Assembly (NCBI GenBank): GCA_965243215.1
Contig: CBDEUJ010000004.1
Span: 124,001-188,000 of the forward strand
Origin: JAJEFO01 sp009843725
Lineage (GTDB): Bacteria > Pseudomonadota > Alphaproteobacteria > Rhodobacterales > Rhodobacteraceae
Length of the DNA: 64,000 nt
Direction of reading: 5' to 3'
How positions within the stretch are numbered: position 1 is the stretch's first letter; every line of letters begins with the position of its first letter. Made by a program: the position numbers and the translations under genes. The notes below the pieces were generated by a model. The model worked only from the letters and a program-made list of their open reading frames with translations. It did not search any database and was not told where the DNA came from. Of the stretch, positions 18,006 to 26,142 are shown piece by piece.

Positions 18006-18341
18006 TCACTGCATCATGACCAGCACCCGTCGGCGGTCCGCAGGATCCTGTCGGGAGTCCATGCGACATCGGATCTCCGGGAACTCGCAGAGCCTTCGCG
18101 TGTCGGACCCGTCGACATAGAAGTCGGTCATATGGAAGGACTGGTCGAACAGCACGGCACCGCATCGCCAAGCCTCCTGCTCGTCACGCCAGTTGGCGAA
18201 CCCGACCCTGATCAAACACTGACAGGGGCACGATGGCGCGTTGCACAGCATGCCGACCGGACCGCCAGCGGCCTGAATCTTGTCATCGAGGGCCGCGATG
18301 GTCAACGGCGCCTCCACTCGATTCCACATGACGCGTGGCAT
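18006..18341 (-). pseudogene. N-terminal relic of the LigM/DesA-like O-demethylase gene
   Basis: The frame from 18341 leftward encodes a segment close to the N-terminus of the intact protein at 169-1548: NWRDEQEAWRCGAVLFDQSF and HMTDFYVDGSDTRRLCE match nearly residue for residue. After DTRRLCE the similarity ends in unrelated sequence and a stop. About 75 codons survive. The tandem motif at 18366 sits about 25 bp upstream, as in the intact copy, so promoter and gene start were duplicated together. Confidence 0.7.
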
Positions 18342-18365
18342 TCCGCAGATGATCGGGCTTTCCCT

Positions 18366-18385
18366 TAGCGGGCAGAAAATGGGAA
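18366..18385 (+). promoter_or_regulatory. tandem GTGGGCA motif, copy 3
   Basis: GCGGGCA at 18368 and ATGGGAA at 18379 keep the 11-bp spacing. It lies between the divergent ligM-like relic and the ridA-like gene (start 18459). It resembles copy 1 most (both read GGGCAGAAAATGGG), so it may be a leftover of the relic's promoter, but it could still serve the RidA operon. Confidence 0.45.
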
Positions 18386-18458
18386 AAATTGCAGCCGAAA
18401 ATTGCGAACATCGTCGATTGCTGCTTTGAAGGACGCAGGTTCCATTGGAGGACAGAGA

Positions 18459-18935
18459 ATGTCAGCGATCGAAGCCCGCCTCGCGAAAATGGGAATCTTC
18501 CTGCCAGCCCCGCTCGTCCTGCCAAGCCCGAACCGCGCCAGCGCCGTGCGTGTGGGCGACATGCTCTACGTGTCTGGCCATGGCGCCGCGCATTTGGAGG
18601 ACGAGACCGTCAAGCGGCGCGGCAAGGTTGACCTGGACATCACAGAGGCGGAGGCGACGGAGACCGCAAGGGCGCTCGCCATCAAGATGATCGCGACGGT
18701 CAAGCACCACGTCGGCGATCTCGACAAGGTTGAGAAGGTGGTCAAGATCCTTGGCATGATCAACGCGCACCCGGACTTCGAGCGCCCCAATGCCGTACTG
18801 AACGGTGCCAGCGACCTCTTCTTCGAGGTCTTCGGCCCCGAGATCGGACAGCATGCGCGATCCTCCGTTGGCGTGGAGACGCTGGTCGACCGTCAGCCGG
18901 TCGAGATCGAGGGCATCTTTCTCGTCCGGGATTGA
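18459..18935 (+). CDS. RidA/YjgF/UK114 family protein
   Basis: This 158-residue protein has RidA-type features (PSPNRASAVRVGDMLYVSGH near residues 24-43, ALAIKMIATVKHHVGDLDKV, and VGVETLVDRQPVEIEGIFL at the C-terminus). It belongs to the longer subgroup of about 150 residues. Family members hydrolyse reactive enamine/imine intermediates or assist catabolic routes. The ATG at 18459 has GGAGGA 8 bases upstream. The Arg that binds the ligand carboxylate in archetypal RidA is not clearly aligned, so enzyme activity is uncertain. It begins the catabolic gene run. Confidence 0.8.
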   Translation: MSAIEARLAKMGIFLPAPLVLPSPNRASAVRVGDMLYVSGHGAAHLEDETVKRRGKVDLDITEAEATETARALAIKMIATVKHHVGDLDKVEKVVKILGMINAHPDFERPNAVLNGASDLFFEVFGPEIGQHARSSVGVETLVDRQPVEIEGIFLVRD

Positions 18936-18976
18936 TCCCCGACCTGATTGACGCCGACGGGGCAGGCGGCTATCCC

Positions 18977-18996
18977 TAGTGGGCAAAAAGTGGGAA
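18977..18996 (+). promoter_or_regulatory. tandem GTGGGCA motif, copy 4 (at the HTH gene start)
   Basis: GTGGGCA at 18979 and GTGGGAA at 18990, 11 bp apart, end just before the ATG at 19000. A protein bound here would cover the ribosome site and block its own gene, which fits autoregulation. Confidence 0.5.
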
Positions 18997-18999
18997 GAC

Positions 19000-20436
19000 A
19001 TGAAGGACGATCTGACCCAGCTCGTAGATGATCCAGGCGCCATAGTGAAGGTCGTTCGCGCCTTTTGCGAAAGGTACGGCGTGGCCGAATCGACCTTTGG
19101 CCGGCTGGCCGTTAATGACGGCAAGCTCGTGCCACGGATTTCCTCTGGCAGCCGGATCGAGCCCGAAACCGCCCGGCGCGTGGCGGAGTTCATGGCGCAG
19201 GCCGACCGCGGCGAGATACGCTTGCGCGGCCGTCCCCGCCGCAAGAAGACGGAATCAAGCGACTACCGCATGGCGGAACTGGTCAACCAGGAGACCTCGA
19301 TTCACACCCCCGGAAGCTTCGCCCAGCACGAGCAGCGCCACCGCTACCACGTGTTTGCCGCGACGACGAACGAAAGCTGGGTGAAAGCGGACATCATCAC
19401 TTCGGATGTTGGGGCGCTCAAGCCCGGCACCGACGGTTTCCGGCTGTTCTTTTCGCCGATGGACAACGGCATCACGCTGGTGCGCGCGCTCAGGGCGCTG
19501 CATGCGCTTCATCCGGACGTGCCCGTCCAGGTCGTGATCAAGGGTTGGGGTCTGGAGGATCTGCGCAACACGATGAGCCGAATGGTCGACCGCCTGGCCG
19601 AGCACCCGCGCACGGCCTTCGTGATGACCAATCTCTATACGCGCGAAGCGGTGCATCTCGACAAGGCTGCCGAGGATGGACCGGGCGATCTGTCGTGGCA
19701 TGATGTTGCCTTTGTCGGCACGCGTGCCTTCGACTACCAGCGGCAAATGGGCGGGCTGTTCAGGGAACTCGCGCCGGAATGGTATGTCATTCCTGGCGAG
19801 GACGACTTGCCGGTCTATGCTCGCCCCAGCGTGGTCTGCTTCTACCGCGAGGATCAGCATGACGCGATCCGGCACTTGATCCCCGCAAAGGGCGGCAGCG
19901 ACCTGACGTTTGACTACGCGTTCCTCAACCACCCCTACCTGCACAGCCACACGATGACCTTTCGGACGGAATACGTGCTGAAACCGGTGATCGGATGCCT
20001 CGCGCCCGGCGGGCAAATGAAGGTGGTTCAGTCTCTTGGCGACGATCCCGCGCACGAGATCGTGCGCGCGGTCTGGCCCGATCGCGATGTCGGCTGCGTC
20101 TCCCGCCACGACATCATCTCTGCATTGAAAAGGTCGCTTGGGGATGCCCAGAGAGCGTATTCCTTCACCGGCTTGACGGATGCCAGGTCGCTTTTCCGGT
20201 TCGACATGCACACGCTCCCCATGATCAGCGAGGCCAATTCCGGCACGCTGTCCCTGTCGCTGCAGAGCGCCTGGAACAACACGGTCTTCTTTTCCCAGAT
20301 CAGGGAGGACCTGGCCCAGGCCGCAATGCGCGAAGACACACGCTATCTGGACGCCACGGCGACTGTGCTGCGCAAGTATGGCGGGCTATGGTTCGTGAAC
20401 GAGGCGTTTTCCGTTACCCGAAGACAAGAGACCTAG
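19000..20436 (+). CDS. helix-turn-helix protein with methyltransferase-like domain; candidate local regulator
   Basis: This 478-residue protein has two parts. Residues about 20-75 form an HTH-like region (YGVAESTFGRLAVNDGKLVP, then ETARRVAEFMAQ) similar to small alphaproteobacterial XRE-like DNA-binding domains, followed by a basic linker (GRPRRKKTE). The remainder (about 100-478) resembles a class I methyltransferase fold, most clearly DLTFDYAFLNHPYLHS and VIGCLAPGGQMKVVQS, but I see no classic GxGxG loop. A GTG at 18979 would extend the frame, yet it lies inside the tandem motif, so the ATG at 19000 is preferred. It precedes the acyl-CoA synthetase gene by 6 bases. Function is inferred only. 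Confidence 0.6.
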   Translation: MKDDLTQLVDDPGAIVKVVRAFCERYGVAESTFGRLAVNDGKLVPRISSGSRIEPETARRVAEFMAQADRGEIRLRGRPRRKKTESSDYRMAELVNQETSIHTPGSFAQHEQRHRYHVFAATTNESWVKADIITSDVGALKPGTDGFRLFFSPMDNGITLVRALRALHALHPDVPVQVVIKGWGLEDLRNTMSRMVDRLAEHPRTAFVMTNLYTREAVHLDKAAEDGPGDLSWHDVAFVGTRAFDYQRQMGGLFRELAPEWYVIPGEDDLPVYARPSVVCFYREDQHDAIRHLIPAKGGSDLTFDYAFLNHPYLHSHTMTFRTEYVLKPVIGCLAPGGQMKVVQSLGDDPAHEIVRAVWPDRDVGCVSRHDIISALKRSLGDAQRAYSFTGLTDARSLFRFDMHTLPMISEANSGTLSLSLQSAWNNTVFFSQIREDLAQAAMREDTRYLDATATVLRKYGGLWFVNEAFSVTRRQET

Positions 20437-20442
20437 ATCGTC

Positions 20443-22503
20443 ATGCTGCAACTACAGGAAGGCGAATACGGGCTTCTCAAGAACTGCTTTTTCCCGGAAA
20501 GCGCAACTATCATAGGTGCCTCGACCGATCCATTGAAGTTCGGGGGCCGTGCGCTGAAGTTCTGCCTCGAACGCAGATACAAGGGCCGTCTCTACCCGGT
20601 CAACGCCAGGCACGACGTCGTGCAAGGGGTGCCGGCCCATGCACATGTCGCCGACCTGCCCGAAGCTCCCGACATTGCGGTGATCGCGGTGCCGGCGCCG
20701 CTCGTGCGCGAAAACCTGATCGCGGCGGGCGAGAAGGGCTGCAAGGTGGCCATCGTCTACGGCGCCCAGTTTGCCGAGGCGGGCGGGAACGGGCAAGCCC
20801 GGCAGGACGACCTGCTGCGAATTGCTCGCGACCGCGGCATGCGTATGGTAGGGCCGAACTGCATGGGGTCAATCTCGCTGGCCTCTGGGTTCGTTGCCAG
20901 TTTCACCTCCGCCCCCGAGCACCACGACGGCAGCGGCTGGCCCGAGGTCGGCACGGTTTCCGTGGCCAGCCAGTCGGGCGCGGTCGGGATTCAAGTCTTC
21001 GCGCAGCTTCGTGACCGGGGCATCGGCCTTGCCAACTGGATCTCGACCGGCAACCAGGCCGATGTCGACGTCGCGGATGCCATCGCGTATTTTGCCGGGG
21101 ATGCGGCCACGCGGACCATCGCCGCCTACATGGAAGACGCAAGCCGGGGACTGAAGCTCTGCCAGGCGCTTGAACGGGCGCGGCAGGCGAAGAAGCCGGT
21201 CGTGATCCTGAAGGTCGGGACCACGCCGGAAGGCGGCGCGGCCGCGCAAGGCCATACGGCCTCGATGTACGTCGAAGACCGCGTGGTCGACGATCTCTTC
21301 GCGCAATACGGCGTGCTGCGTGCAAGCTCGGTCAACGACTTGATCGATCTCGTGGCAGCCTGCGAGGCTGGCGTCGTTCCATCCTCGCCCGACGTCGCGG
21401 CGGTCTCGGTATCGGGTGGCGGCGCCGTGATGATCTCCGACGCGGCGGCAAAGCTTGGCCTGGATCTCGTGGACTACCCCCAGGACGCGTTGACTGCGCT
21501 GAAGGAGGTCAATGCCTTCGTCAACAACCGCAACCCGATCGACATTTCAGCTCCCTCGATGAGCAACATGGAGATCACGGGTGGCCATCTGAAATGGGGG
21601 CTCGAGAGAAACCAGCCGACGATGATCGGCTATATCAGCCACGTGCCTCTGGTTCCGCGCACGAGGAGCGGAATCATGCCACAGCTCCTGAAATTCCGGG
21701 ATGCCCACCCCGAGCAGCTGATCGCCATCGCGGCCAATCTGCATCCCGAGGACCGGAGCGCGTTGGTCAAGACCGGGGTGGCGGTGTTCGACGATCCCAC
21801 CGTGGCGACCGAATCCGTGGCGAAGCTGGTTCGGGCGGGCCAGGCATTTGGGAAACGGCCGCATGTGCCGTCCGCGCCGGACAGCGTCGGAGACCTATCG
21901 GGTCCCTTGGCCTCTGCCGGAATCATCGTCGTGCCTGAAACGGTGGTGGGCGATGCCGGGGCAGCCTTGGAGATGCTCGACGGTCCCATCGTCCTGAAGC
22001 TCTCCGCGCCAACGCTGCGTCACAAGACGGAGCTCGGCGGGGTGATTACGGCTCTAGCGAGCCCGGAGAGCGTTCGCGCCGCGTTTGCCGACCTTTCGGC
22101 GAAGGTAGCGCGGCACAAGGACACCTACCCGGACCTGTGCATAACGGTCTCAAGGCACATCGACGGGGTCGAGTTCTTGATCGGCGTGCGCCGCGACCCG
22201 CATTTCGGACCGCTCGTGGTGCTTGGCTCGGGCGGCGTGGACTGCCAGGTCTTCGACGATCTGACCTGCCGCAAGGCGCCTTTCGGGCAGCCGGACGCCG
22301 CGGCAATGGTGGACGCCGCGACGGTCTCGAAGAAACTCAACGGCTGGCGCGGCGCGCCACCGGCCAACCGCGCCTTGCTGGAAGCGGCGCTGGTGTCGCT
22401 GTCCGTGGCGGCGGCGCGGTTGCCGTCGTTCGAAGTCAACCCCGTGATGGTGTGCACGGATGGGCTTCACGCAGTCGATCTCGTGATGGGAGATGATCAA
22501 TGA
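20443..22503 (+). CDS. acyl-CoA synthetase, NDP-forming type (ACD superfamily)
   Basis: This 686-residue protein has the fused layout of bacterial NDP-forming acyl-CoA synthetases: a CoA-binding Rossmann domain (SATIIGASTDPLKFGGRALK), a succinyl-CoA-ligase-like domain (VASQSGAVGIQVFAQ, the phosphohistidine helper GHTAS) and a C-terminal ATP-grasp domain (GPIVLKLSAPTLRHKTELGGV). It makes or cleaves an acyl-CoA with ATP or ADP in the cytoplasm. The gene overlaps the aldehyde dehydrogenase start by 4 bases (ATGA). It probably activates the acid produced by that dehydrogenase. Confidence 0.85.
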   Translation: MLQLQEGEYGLLKNCFFPESATIIGASTDPLKFGGRALKFCLERRYKGRLYPVNARHDVVQGVPAHAHVADLPEAPDIAVIAVPAPLVRENLIAAGEKGCKVAIVYGAQFAEAGGNGQARQDDLLRIARDRGMRMVGPNCMGSISLASGFVASFTSAPEHHDGSGWPEVGTVSVASQSGAVGIQVFAQLRDRGIGLANWISTGNQADVDVADAIAYFAGDAATRTIAAYMEDASRGLKLCQALERARQAKKPVVILKVGTTPEGGAAAQGHTASMYVEDRVVDDLFAQYGVLRASSVNDLIDLVAACEAGVVPSSPDVAAVSVSGGGAVMISDAAAKLGLDLVDYPQDALTALKEVNAFVNNRNPIDISAPSMSNMEITGGHLKWGLERNQPTMIGYISHVPLVPRTRSGIMPQLLKFRDAHPEQLIAIAANLHPEDRSALVKTGVAVFDDPTVATESVAKLVRAGQAFGKRPHVPSAPDSVGDLSGPLASAGIIVVPETVVGDAGAALEMLDGPIVLKLSAPTLRHKTELGGVITALASPESVRAAFADLSAKVARHKDTYPDLCITVSRHIDGVEFLIGVRRDPHFGPLVVLGSGGVDCQVFDDLTCRKAPFGQPDAAAMVDAATVSKKLNGWRGAPPANRALLEAALVSLSVAAARLPSFEVNPVMVCTDGLHAVDLVMGDDQ

Positions 22504-23927
22504 CCATAGTCACGCAGTGGATCAACGGCGAAGACGTTCCCGGAGACGGAGAAGCCCTGGACATCATCAACCCGGCAACCGGCGCGGCGATGGGGCTGCT
22601 GACCGAGGCAAGCCCAGAACAGGTCTCCGATGCCGTCGCTGCCGCCCGCCGCAGCTTTGATGACGGTGCTTGGGCCCATGCACCGATGCCTGAACGACGC
22701 GCCGTCATGCGCCTTGTGGCCGAGGCCATTCGCGACAACGTCGACGAACTTCAGGACCTGCAGGTCGCCGAATGCGGCATGGTCCGCAGGGACGTCGGGC
22801 GCCAGATGACGACCGCTGCCGACTGGTTTGACTACTTCGCCGACTTCCTCGGCCAGGAGCGGGGAGAAACCTACCGCCAGTTCGGCACCGCAGCCGCCCT
22901 GGTCGACCGGGAACCCATCGGGGTTTGCGGGCTCTTCACTCCCTGGAACGTGCCGGTGAGCCTGACGGCAATCAAGCTTGCGCCCGCGCTTGCGGCGGGC
23001 AATTCAGTGGTACTGAAGCCCTCCGAGGAAACCCCCATCGTGACGCGTCGCCTTGCCGACCTGACAAACGAGGGGGGCCTGCCCGCGGGCGTCTTGAACT
23101 ATGTCAACGGGCGCGGCGCCACGACCGGGGCGGCGCTCGCCGAAAGTCCCGGCGTCGACATGGTGTCCTTCACCGGCGGGCATGTCGGGGGCACGGCTGT
23201 AGCGGTGGCTGCCGCGCGCAGGCATGCGCCCTGCGTGATGGAATTGGGCGGCAAGTCGGCGACGCTGGTTTTCGAGGACGCGGATCTCGACGCCGCCCTC
23301 GTTGGCGCATCCAGGATGATCTACGCCGCCAATGGCGAGGCGTGCCTCACCGGATCCCGCATCCTGCTGCAGGAGAGCGTCGCCGAGGAATTCGTGCGGA
23401 AATTCCAGGCCAAGGCGGAAGCGCTGAAAGTCGGTGACCCGATGGCCGAAGGCTCTGACATGGGGCCGATGATCACCGCCGCGCATCAGTCCCGCGTGCT
23501 GAGCTTCTATGACAGCGCTGCTGCCGATGGCGACACGGTGCTGTTCGGCGGAACTCTGGAAGGCAAGGGGTTCTTTGTCAAACCAGGTGCGATCCGAGTC
23601 GCCTCGGCCCGGTCCCGTGTCTGGCGTGAAGAGGTCTTCGGCCCGCTTGCGGCCATCGCAACCTTCAAGGACGAAGCCGACGCCATCGCCATGGCCAACG
23701 ACAGCGAGTTCGGCCTGTCAGGTTATGTCTGGACGCGCGACGTCGGTCGCGCATTGCGGGTCGCCAGGCGGATGCGGACCGGCACGGTTGTCGTCAACTC
23801 GGGGTTCTTGCGCGAACCGAACGCTCCATTCGGCGGCTACAAGGGTTCAGGCGTGGGGCGCGAGGGTGGATACCACTCCTGGATGAACTTCACGGAAGCC
23901 AAGACCACGGTCATCAATCACGGGTAG
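22500..23927 (+). CDS. NAD(P)-dependent aldehyde dehydrogenase
   Basis: This 475-residue enzyme oxidises an aldehyde to an acid. The active-site residues are in place: Asn150 in TPWNVPV, Glu248 in MELGGKSATL and the nucleophile Cys282 in GEACLTGSR. The C-terminal PFGGYKGSGVGREGG motif is intact. It is coupled to the acyl-CoA synthetase gene by an ATGA overlap, and the SDR gene starts immediately after its stop. The substrate is unknown. Confidence 0.9.
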   Translation: MTIVTQWINGEDVPGDGEALDIINPATGAAMGLLTEASPEQVSDAVAAARRSFDDGAWAHAPMPERRAVMRLVAEAIRDNVDELQDLQVAECGMVRRDVGRQMTTAADWFDYFADFLGQERGETYRQFGTAAALVDREPIGVCGLFTPWNVPVSLTAIKLAPALAAGNSVVLKPSEETPIVTRRLADLTNEGGLPAGVLNYVNGRGATTGAALAESPGVDMVSFTGGHVGGTAVAVAAARRHAPCVMELGGKSATLVFEDADLDAALVGASRMIYAANGEACLTGSRILLQESVAEEFVRKFQAKAEALKVGDPMAEGSDMGPMITAAHQSRVLSFYDSAAADGDTVLFGGTLEGKGFFVKPGAIRVASARSRVWREEVFGPLAAIATFKDEADAIAMANDSEFGLSGYVWTRDVGRALRVARRMRTGTVVVNSGFLREPNAPFGGYKGSGVGREGGYHSWMNFTEAKTTVINHG

Positions 23928-24683
23928 ATGGACATGCTTAACGGAAAGGCGATCATCGTCACCGGCGCGGCACAGGGGATCGGCGCCGCCATGGCGGCTG
24001 GATTCGCCGAGATGGGCGCGCAGGTGGCTCTGTCGGACATCGACGACGCGGGCGATGCTGCGGAAAGGATCAATGGCACGGGGGGCAGGGCAATCGCGGT
24101 ACAGGCGGATGTGACGTCCCTCGCCGGCTGCGACGAGATGGTCGCGAGAGCGGAAGAGGCCTTTGGCAGACTCGACGGCCTCGTGTGCAACGCGGCCCTG
24201 TTCTCGGTCCTTCCAATTCAGGATTTCGACGAGATCGAACCCGATCTCTGGGACAAGGTAATGGCCGTCAACGTCAAGGGCCCGTGGCTTTGCACCCGCG
24301 CGGCCGCCCCCGCGATGGAGCGCTCCGGAGGTGGGTCCATCGTCATGATCGCGACCAACCGGGTCTTTCACGGCTTTCCGGGACTATTGCACTACGATGC
24401 CTCCAAGGGCGGCGTACTCGCCATGACCCGCTCGCTGATCCGCGAACTGGGATCCAGAAACATCCGCGTCAACACCATCGCGCCAGGACTGACGATGACC
24501 GAGGGCGTTCTGGCCCGGAAAGGGATCGAGGACCGCAAGGCAGCCATCGTCGCTGGCAGGTCCATTGCCCGCGACATGCAGCCCGATGACCTCATTGGAC
24601 CCACCGCCTTCTTCCTCAGTGACCACGCGGCATTTGTCAGTGGCCAGTCGTTGGGTGTCGACGGCGGCGGCGTCATTCACTAG
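23928..24683 (+). CDS. short-chain dehydrogenase/reductase
   Basis: This 251-residue classical SDR has the cofactor loop GAAQGIGAAMA (about 13-23), CNAALF in place of NNAG, and the catalytic YxxxK as Tyr156-Lys160 (YDASKGG). The C-terminus DDLIGPTAFFLSDHAAFVSGQSLGVDGGG is typical. It would oxidise an alcohol or reduce a ketone with NAD(P). Its ATG follows directly on the dehydrogenase stop; a second ATG two codons later is also possible. Confidence 0.88.
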   Translation: MDMLNGKAIIVTGAAQGIGAAMAAGFAEMGAQVALSDIDDAGDAAERINGTGGRAIAVQADVTSLAGCDEMVARAEEAFGRLDGLVCNAALFSVLPIQDFDEIEPDLWDKVMAVNVKGPWLCTRAAAPAMERSGGGSIVMIATNRVFHGFPGLLHYDASKGGVLAMTRSLIRELGSRNIRVNTIAPGLTMTEGVLARKGIEDRKAAIVAGRSIARDMQPDDLIGPTAFFLSDHAAFVSGQSLGVDGGGVIH

Positions 24684-24693
24684 GGAGGGCCGC

Positions 24694-24888
24694 ATGGCCA
24701 TTGTCACCATTGTCATCCTTGAAGGCCGCGACCGCGAGACCAAGGACAAGCTGATCAAGCGTCTCTCCGATGCGGTGATCGACACGCTCGATGCCAAGCC
24801 CGAGCAGGTGCGAGTCGTGATCCAGGAGGTGCCGGACGGCGATTATGGCGTGGGCGGCGTGCCGGTCTACATGCACAGAAGAGAGTGA
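24694..24888 (+). CDS. 4-oxalocrotonate tautomerase-like protein lacking catalytic Pro1
   Basis: This 64-residue protein is a 4-OT family member (VILEGRDRETKDKLIKRLSD, then VRVVIQEVPDGDYGVGGVP). The Arg near position 11 and the Arg in VRVVI are kept. Active 4-OTs use Pro1, exposed after Met removal; here codon 2 is GCC (Ala), so the usual general base is missing. GGGAGG lies just before the ATG at 24694, which makes another start unlikely. It ends the catabolic run and may have altered activity or a non-tautomerase role. Confidence 0.82.
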   Translation: MAIVTIVILEGRDRETKDKLIKRLSDAVIDTLDAKPEQVRVVIQEVPDGDYGVGGVPVYMHRRE

Positions 24889-24901
24889 CCGGCCACCGAA
24901 T

Positions 24902-25822
24902 TCAATGTCGGGCGATGCGCGAACGGTCCCCGCCGCCGCCGATGCGCCGCTCCCTGTAGATGATGAGAAGGCCGCCGCCGACGAGCAGCAACGCCCCCGG
25001 CAGCAGGTCGTCAACGGGTGACTCGGAAAAGAACAGCCAGCCGAGAGCGAAGGCAATGGGGATGCCGAAATACGTGAACGGCGCCAGGTTGCTGGGCTCC
25101 GTCATGCGGAAAGAGACGACGAGACAAAGAACAGCCGATCCGCCGAAGGCGCCCATAAGCGCAATCAACCCGAAGTCTCGCAGACTCGCGATCTGGGTGA
25201 AGCCGCCGAAGATCAAGGCCAATGCAAGGGCTCCAGCCGCTGCAGTCGTCGATGAGTAGAGATTGAAGAGCGGTGTTGGCACGTCAGCGTCAACCAGGCG
25301 GGCAGTCACGCCGGTGAAAGCGTACAATGCGGCCGCGCCGACGGGCAGCAAGGCGGTCCACTCGAATGCGTCAGCCCCGGGCCGAGTGATCATGACCACT
25401 CCAGCAAAGCCGATCCCGACCGCCGCCCAGCGAACCAGGCCCACGCGCTCACCGAGAATTGGAACGGCCAGGGCTGTGGTGAACAAGGCCGTGGAATAGG
25501 AAATCGTTGTGGCAGTGGCAAAGGCCATGAGGCCCAGTGAAAGGTAGAACAGCAATTGCGCGAACGTGACGGCAACACCGCGCCACACGGCCAGCCGCCA
25601 CTGCCGCAGTGCAAGCTTCCGACCGTTCTGACGCCATGAGGCGCTCATCCATAGCGCGATCACGCTTGGAACGAGACCGAAGATGTTGCGATAGGCCGAC
25701 AGCTCGACAGCACTGTAGCCGGTCGACAGGTACTTGATGAGCAAGCCCATCAGGTCAAAGAGAACGAGTGCGACGATGCTTATGGCGATCGCGAGCACGG
25801 TACTGTCCGGTCGCCGTTGCAT
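24902..25822 (-). CDS. DMT/EamA-family membrane transporter
   Basis: This protein of about 306 residues has ten hydrophobic segments in two EamA repeats (VLFDLMGLLIKYLSTGYSA in the first, PLFNLYSSTTAAAGALALAL in the second). The family exports or imports small metabolites; the substrate is unknown. It is convergent with the 4-OT gene and only 13 bases separate the stops. The frame continues to an ATG at 25870. I prefer the ATG at 25822, closer to the first membrane segment, though its ribosome site is weak. Confidence 0.8.
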   Translation of the reverse strand: MQRRPDSTVLAIAISIVALVLFDLMGLLIKYLSTGYSAVELSAYRNIFGLVPSVIALWMSASWRQNGRKLALRQWRLAVWRGVAVTFAQLLFYLSLGLMAFATATTISYSTALFTTALAVPILGERVGLVRWAAVGIGFAGVVMITRPGADAFEWTALLPVGAAALYAFTGVTARLVDADVPTPLFNLYSSTTAAAGALALALIFGGFTQIASLRDFGLIALMGAFGGSAVLCLVVSFRMTEPSNLAPFTYFGIPIAFALGWLFFSESPVDDLLPGALLLVGGGLLIIYRERRIGGGGDRSRIARH

Positions 25823-25880
25823 CACCGGAATCCCTGCGGCGGCAGGCCGAAACATCCACGCCGGCAACATGCCATGGGAG

Positions 25881-25908
25881 CAATTGCCTGAAGTTCTTCA
25901 GGCAATTG
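25881..25908. repeat. perfect 13-bp inverted repeat with 2-bp centre
   Basis: CAATTGCCTGAAG (25881-25893) is followed by TT and its exact reverse complement CTTCAGGCAATTG (25896-25908). No T-run follows. It lies between the DMT gene start and the ISAs1 element. It could be an operator, a cruciform or an insertion target. Confidence 0.6.
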
Positions 25909-26142
25909 GCGCGAGTCGGCTGGAATGGTCTTGTCTGGTCTCGACTTCGGCCACCGGGAATCGAAGAACGGAGGCTCGCCCCTGGCACAAACGAGAACCA
26001 GGGAATGGTTCAAGGGCGGCCAGGGCGGATCCGTTCCAGCGTAGTTTCGCGTTCCCGGCCAAGGGATTGACCCTGTTTCTGGACTCCCGGCCCGTTTCCT
26101 GTTACGCCTGATTCGCAACGAATCGGCGAAGGGAGCGGCGCC

